A DNA stretch of 64,000 bases from Winogradskya humida. Lineage in GTDB: Bacteria > Actinomycetota > Actinomycetes > Mycobacteriales > Micromonosporaceae. The stretch covers positions 52,251 through 116,250 of the forward strand of contig NZ_BOMN01000129.1 in NCBI RefSeq assembly GCF_016862215.1, written 5' to 3'. Shown in pieces: positions 49,601-54,600 of the stretch. Position numbers and translations under genes: made by a program. Numbering within the stretch: position 1 is the first letter of the stretch; each line of letters begins with the position of its first letter. Under the pieces are notes generated by a model. The model saw nothing but the letters and a program-made list of their open reading frames with translations. It was not told the DNA's origin and searched no databases.

Positions 49601-51578
49601 GCGCAGAGACAACTTTTGTTGCGTCCTCCAGCGACCACACACCCGACACATACGCCGCCGCGAGCTCACCAATCGAATGACCCGCAAGCACATCGGGCTT
49701 GATGCCCCACGACTCCAGGAGCCGGAACAGCGCCACCTCAACCGCAAACAAAGCAGGCTGCGTCACCGCCGTCTCGTTCAACGACTCCGCATCAGCGACC
49801 TCACGAACAGCCGGGTCGAAATGACTGAGGACCTCGTCGAAAGCCGAGGCGAACACCAGGAAACGCTCCGCCAGCTCGTGGCCCATACCCAGACGCTGCG
49901 AACCCTGACCCGAGAACAGGAAAGCCAACCGCGACGGGGCAGCCTCACCCACGACAGGCAACGCCGCCAACGCCTGACGGAACTCCGCCACGTCCGACGC
50001 GACAACAACCGCGCGATGCTCCAACGCCGCCCGCGACGTCGCCAGCGAGAAGCCCACATCAACCGGTGCGAGCCCGTCCACGAACGACGCGAGCCGCGCA
50101 GCTTGCTCCCGCAGAGCTTCGGGGCTGCGGGCCGACAACACCCACGGCACCAAGCCGTCGAACGACGACTCCTCGTCCTCCGGCTGAGTTTCCGGGGCCT
50201 GCTCGATGATGACGTGCGCGTTCGTGCCGCTCACACCGAACGACGACACACCGGCCCGCCGCGGCTGGCCCGTCTCCGGCCAGGGCCGGGCCTCGGTCAG
50301 CAGCTCCACCGCGCCCGCGGACCAGTCCACGTGTGTCGACGGCTCGTCCACGTTCAGCGTCGCGGGCAGCAGGCCGTGCCGGATTCCCATGACCATCTTG
50401 ATGATGCCGGCGACACCGGCGGCGGCCTGCGTGTGGCCGATGTTCGACTTCACCGAACCGAGCAGCAACGGACGGTCAGCGGGACGGTCCTGACCATACG
50501 TAGACAGCAACGCCTGCGCCTCGATCGGGTCACCGAGCTTGGTACCCGTACCGTGCGCTTCGACCGCATCGACCTGCACCGCCGACAACCCCGCACCGGC
50601 CAGGGCCTGCCGGATCACCCGCTGCTGCGACGGACCGTTCGGCGCCGTCAGACCGTTCGACGCACCATCCTGATTGACCGCCGAACCCCGCACCAGTGCC
50701 AGCACCGGATGACCGTTGCGCTGGGCATCCGACAGCCGCTCCAGGAGCAGCAGGCCGACGCCCTCGCCCCAGCCCGTACCGTCGGCGGCATCGGCGAACG
50801 CCTTGCAGCGGCCGTCCTGGGCCAGGCCCCGCTGGCGGCTGAAGTCGACGAAGACCCCGGGGGTCGACATCACCGTGACGCCGCCCGCAATGGCCAGCGG
50901 GGACTCGCCGTGCCGCAGCGCGTGGACGGCGAGATGCAGCGCTGCCAGGGACGACGAACATGCCGTGTCGATGGTCAGCGCGGGGCCCTCGAAGCCCATC
51001 GTGTAGGCGATGCGGCCGGAGATGACGCTCGCCGCGTTGCCCGTGCCGAGGAAGCCCTCGTAGCCCTCCGGCACCCCTGCGAACAGGCGGGCCGCGTAGT
51101 CCTGCATGTTGGTGCCGACGAACACACCGGTGCTGCTGCCGCGGAGCGTACGGGGATCGATCCCGGCCCTTTCGAACAGCTCCCACGACGTTTCCAGCAG
51201 CAACCGCTGCTGCGGGTCCATCGCCACGGCCTCCCGCGGCGAGATCCCGAAGAAGGCGGCGTCGAAGTCCGCCATGTCGTGCAGGAACGCGCCCTCGCGG
51301 GTGTACGAGGTCCCCTGCCGGTCGGGGTCGTCGTCGAAGAGCGCCGTCAGGTCCCAGCCCCGGTTGACGGGAAATCCGGAGACCGCGTCCTCCCCGTCGC
51401 GCAGCAGCCGCCAGAGGTCCTCCGGCGATCGCACACCGCCCGGGAACCGGCAGCTCATGCCGACGATGGCGATCGGCTCGGCCGCGCGCTCCTGCGACTC
51501 GCGCAGCTTGCCGCGGGCCTCCTGCAGGTCCACGGTGGCCCGCCGGAGGTAGGCGAGATACTTGTCCTCGTTCGACAT
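31686..51578 (-). CDS. Modular type I PKS with four modules (PksB)
   Basis: A 6630-residue megasynthase. It starts with a class 1 docking helix (MSNEDKYLAYLRRAT), then module B1 KS-AT-KR-ACP (33-1500), B2 KS-AT-DH-KR-ACP (1514-3175), B3 KS-AT-DH-KR-ACP (3193-4855), B4 KS-AT-DH-KR-ACP (4871-6545), and a C-terminal docking tail (about 6550-6630) that pairs with PksC. All four ATs carry GHSIGELAAA and HAFH, the malonyl-CoA pattern. All KS domains have DTACSSS and HGTGT. KR of B1 is A-type; KR of B2 has Ala where the catalytic Ser should be (Ala2953). I chose the ATG at 51578 because GAAGGG lies nine bases ahead; an ATG nine codons upstream has no ribosome site. It begins about 30 bases after the pksA stop. 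No ER domain. Confidence 0.97.
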   Translation of the reverse strand: MSNEDKYLAYLRRATVDLQEARGKLRESQERAAEPIAIVGMSCRFPGGVRSPEDLWRLLRDGEDAVSGFPVNRGWDLTALFDDDPDRQGTSYTREGAFLHDMADFDAAFFGISPREAVAMDPQQRLLLETSWELFERAGIDPRTLRGSSTGVFVGTNMQDYAARLFAGVPEGYEGFLGTGNAASVISGRIAYTMGFEGPALTIDTACSSSLAALHLAVHALRHGESPLAIAGGVTVMSTPGVFVDFSRQRGLAQDGRCKAFADAADGTGWGEGVGLLLLERLSDAQRNGHPVLALVRGSAVNQDGASNGLTAPNGPSQQRVIRQALAGAGLSAVQVDAVEAHGTGTKLGDPIEAQALLSTYGQDRPADRPLLLGSVKSNIGHTQAAAGVAGIIKMVMGIRHGLLPATLNVDEPSTHVDWSAGAVELLTEARPWPETGQPRRAGVSSFGVSGTNAHVIIEQAPETQPEDEESSFDGLVPWVLSARSPEALREQAARLASFVDGLAPVDVGFSLATSRAALEHRAVVVASDVAEFRQALAALPVVGEAAPSRLAFLFSGQGSQRLGMGHELAERFLVFASAFDEVLSHFDPAVREVADAESLNETAVTQPALFAVEVALFRLLESWGIKPDVLAGHSIGELAAAYVSGVWSLEDATKVVSARGRLMQALPSGGAMAAIQASEAEVMPDLSDTVGLAAVNGPTSVVISGVAADVDAVAERWREAGRKVTRLKVSHAFHSPLMEPMLDDFRRVLEGVSFGTPTIPIVSAGEITSPEYWVRHVRDAVRFGDAVAATGADVFLEIGPGGVLSALGQESLPDAVFVPALRTDRSEELAVVSAVGRLHVRGVAVDWNAYFEGMGGRRVDLPTYAFQRERYWLDALPLDSFIQRLSPVEARFWEVVEGGDLDGLTRTLDVSSTDPLSAVLPRLSAWRREQRDRSTSDGWRYRIDWQPVTPEPRELEGVWLLVAPDGETRTGWVRDSLARHGADVHVLEVDPTAVDWAGLANRVSGLRGVVSLLGLADAGPSDVPAGVTSTIGLLRALGDTGEPAPLWAVTSGAVAAAPGDTVDGYAQSMLWGLGRVAALEQPDRWGGLVDLPEVCDDRTGDLFVSVLAGTAGEDQVAVRGAGILGRRLAPAPAGETSGTRWTPRGTVLVTGGLGALGGHVARWLAAHGAGHIVLTSRRGRAADGAEELISELAGRGATVTVEACDISDRDSVAALLERIPALTAVVHAAGIERSGALADLGTDDLTGFAEVLKAKVDGAWNLHELLSGTPLDAFVMFSSIAGVWGSGGQGAYASANAYLDALAEHRRAAGLPATAVAWGPWAGGGLVATRDVATHLQRRGLALLAPGAAVAGLATALERGDGNIVIADVDWQRFAGTFMVQRMSPLLGELPAVRAVFDAAPAEQGGSALTQRLAGMDAAGQERELTEVVRFEAAMVLGHVSGDAFSPVRAFKDLGFDSLTAVELRTRLSEATGVPLPATLIFDYPNATALAAHLRAELSGTAAFIPVAPAGVSDEPIAIVSMACRFPGGVSSPEELWEVLRSGGDLVSEFPADRGWDLDRLYDPDPASVGTSYTRMGAFLDDMADFDADFFGISPREALAMDPQQRLLMETSWETFERAGIDPDSVRGARVGVFVGSNLQDYAPLVAASTDDAGGYLSTGNAASVMSGRLSYFFGLEGPAVTVDTACSSSLVALHLAVQALRAGECEMALAGGVTVMNLPFAFIEFSRQRGLAEDGRCKAFGAGADGTGWGEGVGMLCVERLSDAQRNGHQVLAVVRGSAVNQDGASNGLTAPNGPAQQRVIRQALSAAGLVPAEVDAVEAHGTGTTLGDPIEAQALIATYGQDRLGEPLWLGSIKSNIGHAQAAAGVAGVIKMVMAMRNGLLPRTLHAQEPSPHIDWSGATVRLLAEARPWPENGHPRRAGVSSFGFSGTNAHAIIEQAPATEPVVAMEPPPAGGVVPWPVSARTAEALREQASRLLSFVRDNSGLTLAETGRALVATRAQLEHRAVLVAEDRDTMLDLLAALAEGRGSVGEAGAPRLAFLFSGQGSQRLGMGRELAGRFPVFASAFDEVLSHFDPTVREVADAESLNETAVTQPALFAVEVALFRLLESWGIRPDVLAGHSIGELAAAYVAGVWSLEDAAKVVSARGSLMQALPSGGAMVAIQASEAELASDLSGTVGLAAVNGPNSVVLSGVAADVDAVAERWRDAGRKVTRLKVSHAFHSPLMEPMLDEFRAVLEGVSFGTPTIPIVAAGEITSPDYWVRHVREAVRFADAVVATGADVFVEIGPGGVLSALGQESLPDAVFVPVLRTDRSEELAVVTAAGQLHVRGVRVDWEPFFGGDSGRRVELPTYAFQRERYWPAVLPSVGDVAAAGLGAAEHPLLGAAVVLGGTDGALLTGRLSVRSHPWLADHAVLGSILLPGTAFAELAIRAGDQVGCDVVEELTLEAPLVLPADGATLVQVSVGSPDGSGRREISFHSSAGDDGRSWTRHATGLLGTAARSAGIPLPEWPPAGAEAVALDGFYHHMTEAGFGYGPMFQGLRAAWRLDGEVYAEVALPEGVGAEGFGLHPALLDAALHAIGLIGDAGGPGRLPFSWSGVRLYASGAELLRVRLTPSGEDRVALAVADGTGAPVATVDSLVLRPVSQEQLAGDGTGDALFGLDWVPVALPGGDLPSVGWAGAETALPDFAVLTCPMPTGADPASAAHEVAHWALATVQSWLSQEGPRLVIVTRGAVAVGAGDEVPGLAQAAVWGLVRSAQSENPDRFVLVDVDEDEVSPEALAAALATGEPQLAVRSGVVIVPRLARVERSVVEDPGFGTGAVLVTGATGTLGGLIARHLVAERDVRSLVLVSRRGAAAEGAEELRAELTALGADVVLAACDVADRDAVAALLAGHEISAVVHTAGVLDDATIGSLTPERIDGVFRPKVDAAWNLHDLTKDADLSAFVLFSAVAGVFGGSGQGNYSSANTFLDALAQHRRARGLPATSLAWGLWAEASGMTGHLDDADLKRMSRSGFVPLRTEEGLALFDAAATTGRATLVPAPMDLPAMRQQARSWPVPPLLRGLVRGTARRAAEAGSAAGSALARSLAGLTAAERQQTLLDLVLAHVAVVLGHGSAHAIAPDRAFRDLGFDSLSAVELRNNLNAATELRLPATLVFDYPSPQAVAAFLDTGLEGAPAAVTTTRTPAAVTGDPIAIIGMSCRYPGGVNTPEDLWRLVLDGADAIGEFPVNRGWDLASLYHPDRDHPGTSYSREGGFLYDADQFDPAFFGISPREALAMDPQQRLLLEASWEAFERAGIAPETARGSATGVFAGLMYHDYAARLRSVPQDVLGHLGTGASGSVASGRVAYVLGLEGPAVTVDTACSSSLVALHMAVQALRTGECELALAGGVAVMSTAATFVDFSRQGGLAADGRCKSFSDTADGTGWGEGVGMLLVERLSDARRNGHPVLAIVRGSAINQDGASNGLTAPNGPSQQRVIRQALAGAGLTPSDIDTVEAHGTGTTLGDPIEAQALLATYGQDRTGEPLWLGSIKSNIGHTQAAAGVAGIIKMIMAMRHGVLPPTLHVTEPSSQVDWSAGDVELLTRARPWPETGRVRRGGVSSFGISGTNAHTIIEQAPDEGTHPAPAGGVVPLMLSARSAKALRDQAARLRERVAGEPETGVLDFAYSLAATRSAFDHRAALVTDDRAALLAGLDALAGESEFPGLVSGLPAMGGVGFLFSGQGSQRLGMGRELAERFPVFAEALDEVLGHFDPAVRDVADAEALNGTAVTQPALFAIEVALFRLLESWGIRPTMLAGHSIGELAAAHVSGLWSLSDAARVVAARGSLMQALPEGGAMVAIQASEAEVAADLPDTLGIAAVNGPDSVVISGAAADADAVADRWRAAGRKVTRLTVSHAFHSPLMEPMLGEFRQVLEDVAYHAPTVPIVSTLTGRLALADELASPDYWVRHVRQPVRFAAAVESMVADGMLTFVEIGPGATLTALGQESAPGAGFVPLLRADRPEETALISAVAQLGTRGVKVGWEAFFAGRGARRVELPTYAFQYQRYWLDAGVSAGDLGAAGLGAAGHPLLGAVIDTADSDWQLLTGRLSLESHPWLADHAIQGAVLVPGTAFVELAVRAGDELGCDLVEELTLEVPLVLPEHGGVRIQVRVGAPDESGRRTLTVHARGDDSDLWIRHASGVLAVGAGPVPAGVGTWPPPGAEAVDLTGHYDRMADGGFGYGPVFQGLRAAWRSGDDVYAEVALPDGAEAAAFGLHPALLDAALHAIGLAGGDGPGRLPFSWSGVRLHASGATALRVRLSPTGTGGVALTVADDTGAPVATIDSLVLRPFSAPSEQQGWDSLFHLDWVPVPASAGSAGSVAEFTGWAAVRSALDAGETLPDHVVVRSAGSGDVAAVRAEVLTALELVQGWLADDRTIESKLVVVTRGAVAVGDEIDVPAAVSAAVWGLLRSAQTENPGRLVLVDTDDEDGWTAALATGEPQLAVRDSTTYAARLARLRPEAGAGPAFGPDSSVLVTGASGALGGLVARHLAERYGVRRLILASRRGDTADGAVALRDELTALGTEVAVVACDVADRDAVAALLAAHPVTAVVHTAGVLADGTIGSLTAEQIDVVFRPKVDAAWHLHELTRDLDLSAFVLFSSVAGTLGGPGQGNYAAANAYLDALARHRRAAGLPATSLAWGLWAAGMGAQVAAADTAGLSAREGLALFDAAVGGSAPVVVPMRLDLRALRGAVAVPPMFSGLVRTTSRRAAGSGADPAAALRTRLAPLDADERVRVLLDLVRTQVAAVLGHAGPEAVALGQVFTELGFDSLTAIDLRNRLNVASGLRLPATLIFDYPTPAALAALLGDELADAPATAVAVPAFVAVTGEPIALVGMSCRYPGGVRTPEDLWRLLADGAEGITRFPDGRGWDVESLYDPSGERAGSSYTREGGFLHDADRFDPAFFGISPREALAMDPQQRLLLETSWEAFERAGIDPRSLRGSATGVFAGVMYHDYASQLFSVPPGVESFLGTGNAGSVASGRLSYVFGLEGPAMTVDTACSSSLVALHLAVQALRSGECSLALAGGATVMATPGAFIDFSRQQGLSPDGRCRSFSAGANGTGWGEGAGMLVLERLSDARRNGHPVLAVVSGSAVNQDGASNGLTAPNGPAQQRVIRQALAGAGLTPDDVDAVEAHGTGTTLGDPIEAQALLATYGRDRAGDPLWLGSLKSNIGHTQAAAGVGGIIKMVMALRNGLLPKTLHADEPSPHIDWSAGAVELLTEARSWPRGDRPRRAGVSSFGFSGTNAHVIIESAPDPEVPQDAVPDPGLPDREVSQAPAAPPGPWLVSGRSEPALREQLARLRDALAALPGPDPAVVARALATSRSGFEHRLAVLGGDLPELMAGLSAATEGRTGGAVVRGVAYEHRLGFLFSGQGSQRLGMGRELAGRFPVFAEALEGVLAQFEPRVREVMAGDDAGALNETGVTQPALFAVEVALFRLLESWGVRPDVLAGHSIGELAAAHVSGVWTLADAAAVVSARGSLMQALPSGGVMMAIQASEAEVVAELPDSVGIAAVNGPDAVVVSGVAADVEVVAGYWRDAGRKVTRLRVSHAFHSPLMEPMLDDFRRVLEGVSFGTPVIPIVSTLTGELTSAEELASPEYWVRHVRESVRFADAVTGTGADLFVEIGPGGVLSALGQEFLPDAVFLPALRGDRAEDTAVVTALAELHVRGVHVDWAAYFPGHGYEVELPTYAFQQQRFWPDTTTRPATDATGLGLGSTGHPLLGAAVAFADEDAVLFTARLSLRTHPWLADHEIMGSVLLPGTALLELAVRAGDQVGCPAVEELTLEAPLVLPGRAGVLLQVRVGAPDGAGRRPVAIHARDEDEDTPWVRHASGFLTAGDAGPAAETGDWPPAGAEAVDLDGFYEGMADGGFAYGPVFQGLRSVWRSGDEVYADVALPDGVDVTGFGAHPALLDAVLHALAFGVLAPAGNGRLPFSWSGARLHAGGATALRVRLTPVGPEAVALSITDRRGAPVATVDSLVLRAVSPGPVRRRESLFRLDWVPVSPAAGLAGPVSEFADWAELRSALDAGEPLPENVVMRCDGDGTGGADEVHRLSHTVLELVQGWLADNRCARARLVLVTRGAVAVDAGEDVPDLAAAAVWGLVRSARTENPDRFVLVDVGAEDDWKSAVSSAEPELAVRAGEVLVPRLVRAAATAPADSGFGAGPVLVTGASGKLGGLVARHLVTAHGVRRLVLASRSGRMDELRDDLAGLGAEVAVAACDVADREAVAALLAAHPVSAVVHVAGVLDDGVLGSLTPERIDAVFRPKVDAAWHLHELTRDLDLSAFVLFSSAAGTFGNAGQGNYAAANAFLDGLARHRHAQGLPATSLAWGLWSGEDGMGARMAGTGAEGLTVTEGLELFDAVARGTDPVVLPMRLDLRAVRALTVVPPMFRALVRTPARPVVEPNGDPAAALRDRLAVLPGSERTSALVDLVCEHVAGVLALPGSHAVDDRRAFTELGFDSLTAVELRNRLGAATGLRLPATLIFDHPTPLDLAGLLAESFVIDEPGGVAPLLAELNRIEASLASIEPGDDEDDRVGARLSALLAAWRDTRAGADAAKASDDIDAATDDEVFELLGKEFGIS
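31689..36965 (-). other. PksB module B4: KS-AT(malonyl)-DH-KR-ACP and docking tail
   Basis: KS (about 4871-5296), AT (about 5416-5740; HAFH), DH (about 5764-6026; HEIMGSVLLP and LLDAVLHA intact), KR (about 6212-6400 for the catalytic half; TGASGKLGG, LDD, FSSAAGTFG, Tyr present), ACP Ser6509, then an acidic coiled docking tail. Expected to give a double bond and hand the chain to PksC. Confidence 0.92.
36975..42002 (-). other. PksB module B3: KS-AT(malonyl)-DH-KR-ACP
   Basis: KS (about 3193-3620), AT (about 3718-4035; GHSIGELAAA, HAFH), DH (about 4070-4336; HAIQGAVLVP and LLDAALHA intact), KR (catalytic half about 4514-4700; TGASGALGG, FSSVAGTLGG, Tyr present). The stereo motif reads LAD rather than LDD but keeps the key second Asp, so B-type is likely. 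ACP Ser4814. Expected to give a double bond. Confidence 0.9.
42010..47037 (-). other. PksB module B2: KS-AT(malonyl)-DH-KR(Ser to Ala)-ACP
   Basis: KS (about 1514-1940), AT (about 2040-2355; HAFH), DH (about 2383-2640; HAVLGSILLP and LLDAALHA intact). KR (catalytic half about 2822-3010) keeps TGATGTLGG, LDD, the Lys and Tyr2966, but reads FSAVAGVFGG where the family reads FSSxAG; Ala2953 (codon 42720-42722) stands exactly thirteen residues before the Tyr, at the catalytic Ser. ACP Ser3135. Outcome uncertain: a double bond if the KR still works, a beta-ketone if it does not. Confidence 0.88.
44500..45480 (-). repeat. Near-identical AT segment, copy in module B2
   Basis: AT coding segment closely similar at DNA level to those of modules B1 (48955-49930) and A1 (63535 to the right edge). 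All three lack eight residues between PIV(S/A) and SP(E/D)YW that other malonyl ATs here have. Parts, for example about 45160-45320, are noticeably AT-richer than the surrounding PKS. Confidence 0.7.
47050..51578 (-). other. PksB module B1: KS-AT(malonyl)-KR(A-type)-ACP
   Basis: Docking helix, KS (33-461; active Cys207), AT (about 548-850; HAFH), a dimerisation element in the AT-KR linker (SPVEARFWEVVEGGDLD), then KR and ACP (Ser1459); no DH. KR catalytic half (about 1146-1340) has TGGLGALGG, lacks LDD, and has Trp in FSSIAGVWGSGGQGAY. That is the A-type pattern, predicting an L-configured hydroxyl. Confidence 0.92.
48955..49930 (-). repeat. Near-identical AT segment, copy in module B1
   Basis: Second copy of the AT segment shared with B2 and A1. 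Over the last 110 or so residues it differs from the A1 copy at only about seven positions, and carries the same eight-residue deletion (PIVSAGEITSPEYW). Confidence 0.75.
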
Positions 51579-51587
51579 GGGGTTCGA

Positions 51588-51593
51588 CCCTTC
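51588..51593 (-). promoter_or_regulatory. Ribosome binding site deciding the pksB start
   Basis: GAAGGG nine bases before the ATG at 51578. The upstream in-frame ATG at 51605 has nothing comparable, and the shorter protein begins exactly like a class 1 docking helix. Confidence 0.75.
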
Positions 51594-51609
51594 AGGCGAG
51601 TTCATCGGA

Positions 51610-54600
51610 TCAGGACCGGCCGAGCTGGTCGTCGAGCAGCATCAGCAGCTCGTCCGCCGACGCGGTGCGCGCGTCCGTCGCGATCTCGGTGGCTTCGGTA
51701 CGGGCATGGGCCCCGTCCCATCGGGACAGCAGGGCCCGGAGCCGGGTGCTGACGGCGGCGCTCTGCTCGTCGTCCGGATCGAGCAGGGACAGCGCGGACT
51801 CCAGGCGGTTCAGTTCGGTGTCGATGCTCGGTGTCCCGGCCTGGGTCAGCTCGGTGAGCACGTGTGCCGCGAGCGCGACCGGTGTGGGGTAGTCGAAGAT
51901 CAGCGTCGCCGGCAGGCTCAGCCCGGTGGACGCGTTGAGCAGGTTGCGGAACTCGACCGCCGTGAGCGAGTCGAAGCCCAGGTCCTTGAACGCCTGGCCG
52001 GGTTCCACGAGCCCGTCGCCACCGTGCCCGAGGACGGCGCCCGCCTGCTCCCGGACCAGATCCAGCACGGCGCGCTCGCGGTCCGCTCCGATCAGCTCGC
52101 CGAGCCGGCCCGCCAGGTTCTGCGGCGCCGCGGAATCGATCGACGCCGCGGGGCGGTGCGCGTCGGGGAGGTCCCGCAGCAGCGGTGTCGGCCGGGCCGG
52201 GGCGAACAGTTCCCAGTCGAAGTCCGCCACCAGCAGGGCCGGGTCGCCCTGACGGACAGCCCGGTCGAGGGCGGCGACCGCGCGGCCGGGTTCCATCGTG
52301 ATCATGCCCCGGCTGCGGAGGTGCCCGCTGAGCTGTTCGCGGACCATGCCGCCGCCGCCCCAGGGGCCCCAGGCGACGGAGGTCGCGGGCAGGCCCGCCG
52401 CCGCGCGCCGTTCGGCGAGCGCGTCCAGGAAGGCGTTGGCGGTCGCGTAGTTGCCCTGGCCCGCGGCGCCGAACGTGCCCGCGATCGACGAGAACAGCAC
52501 GAACGCCGACAGCTCCCGGTCGCGGGTCAGCTCGTCCAGGTTGATCGCGGCGTCGACCTTCGGGCGCAGCACCGCGGCGAACCGCTCCGGGGTGAGCGCG
52601 GTCAGCACACCGTCGTCCAGGACCCCGGCCGCGTGGACCACCGCGGTGAGCGGGTACTCCGGCGGGATCGAGGCCAGCAGGTCCGCCAGCGCCTCCCGGT
52701 CCGCGGCGTCGCACGCGGCGATCGTGACGCGGGCACCGAGCGTGGCCAGCTCCGTCCGCAGCGCCTCGGCACCCTCGGCATCCGGTCCACGCCGGCTGGT
52801 CAGCAGGAGATGCTCCGCGCCCCGCGACACCAGCCATCGGGCGACATGCGCTCCGATCCCGCCGGTCCCGCCGGTCACGAGCACCGTACCGGTGAGGTTC
52901 CATTCGCCGGGCCGGCCCGCGGCTGCCCGCACCAGCCTGCGGGCGAACACCCCGCCGGTGCGGAGCGCGACCTCGTCCTCCTCCTGGGAACCGGCCAGGA
53001 TTCCCGCCAGGCGTGCCGCGGCGAGGTCGTCGAGGACGCCGGGCAGGTCGACGAGGCCGCCCCAGCGTTCCGGCTGTTCCAGCGCGGCACACCGGGCGAG
53101 TCCCCACACCATGGCCTGGTCGGGGCGGACGGGCTCGTCGGAGCGTCCGACGGACACCGCGCCCCGGGTCGCGTACCACACAGGCGCGGTGAGCCCGGCG
53201 TCACCGAGTGCCTGGACCAGCGCGAGCGTCGGGTAGACACCGCCGGACGGCAGGTCCGGGTCGAGGGCGAGCAACGACAGTACGCCCGCGATCGGCTCGC
53301 CTGTCGCCAGCCGCGCGGCCAGTGACTCCCGGTCGGTCGCCGGGCCGGTCCGGACCGGGAGCACCCGGGCGCCGTGCTTGCTCAGCGCCGCGGCGACGGG
53401 TTCCTCACCCGCGCCGTCCCGGCTGACCACGAGCCAGGTTCCCGCCAGTGTCGCGGTGCTCTCGCGAACCGGCCGCCAGGAGACCTGGTAACGCCAGCCG
53501 TCGGCCGCGGGGACCGAGGCCGGCGTGGGCCAGAACCGGCGGCGGCGGAACGCGTACGTGGGGAGGTCGACGTCCCCGCCGCCGCCGGTGAGCTCGGTCC
53601 AGTCGACGGCGATGCCGAGGACGTGCAGGCCGCCCACGGCCGTCGCCAGAGCGAACAGCTCGGGCCGGCGACCGCGCAGTGCCGGGACGAACTCGGCGCC
53701 GGGAACGTTCTCCCGGCCCAGGGCGGTGAGCACCTCGCCGGGACCGACCTCCAGGAAGACATCGATGCCCTGGTCCCGCAGCGTGCCGACGGCGTCGGCG
53801 AACCGCACGGCCCCGCGCACGTGCCGCACCCAGTAGTCCGCCGAGCCCAGCTCCGCCGCGGTGGCGGGCGCGCCGGTCAGGGTGGACACGATCGGCAGGG
53901 CCGGCTCGTGGAACTCCACGGAGTCGAGCACCGCGCGGAAGTCGTCGAGCATCGGCTCCATGAGCGGCGAGTGGAAGGCGTGGCTGACGCGGAGCCGGGT
54001 CGCCTTGCGGCCCGCCCCACGCCAGCGTTCGGCGAGGGACTCGACATCGGCGGTGACGCCGGACAGCACGATCGACGCCGGCCCGTTCACCGCCGCGATA
54101 CCCACGGTGCCGTTCAGCTCGGGCAGGACCTCGGCCTCGGTCGCCTGGAGCGCGACCATCGCACCGTCGCGGGGCAGCGCCTGCATCAGGGCGCCGCGCG
54201 CCGCCACCACCCGGGCGGCGTCCGGCAGCGACCACACACCCGCCACGTACGCCGCGGCCAGCTCGCCGATCGAGTGCCCGGCCAGCGCGTCCGGCCGGAT
54301 TCCCCAGGACTCCAGCAGCCGGAACAGCGCGACCTCGATCGCGAACAACGCGGGCTGCGTCACCCCGGTCTCGTTCAGGGCGTCGGCGTCGTCGCCGAAC
54401 AGGACCTCGCGCACCCGCGGGTCGAACTCCGCGAGCACCGCGTCCAGAGCCTCGGCGAACAGCGGGAACCGCGCGGCCAGCTCGCGGCCCGTGCCGAGCC
54501 GCTGCGAGCCCTGTCCCGAGAACAGGAACGCCAGCCGGTGTCCCGCCGTGGCGCCCGAGACCACGCCGGGGGTGGTCCGTCCCTCTTCGAGCGCCGCGAG

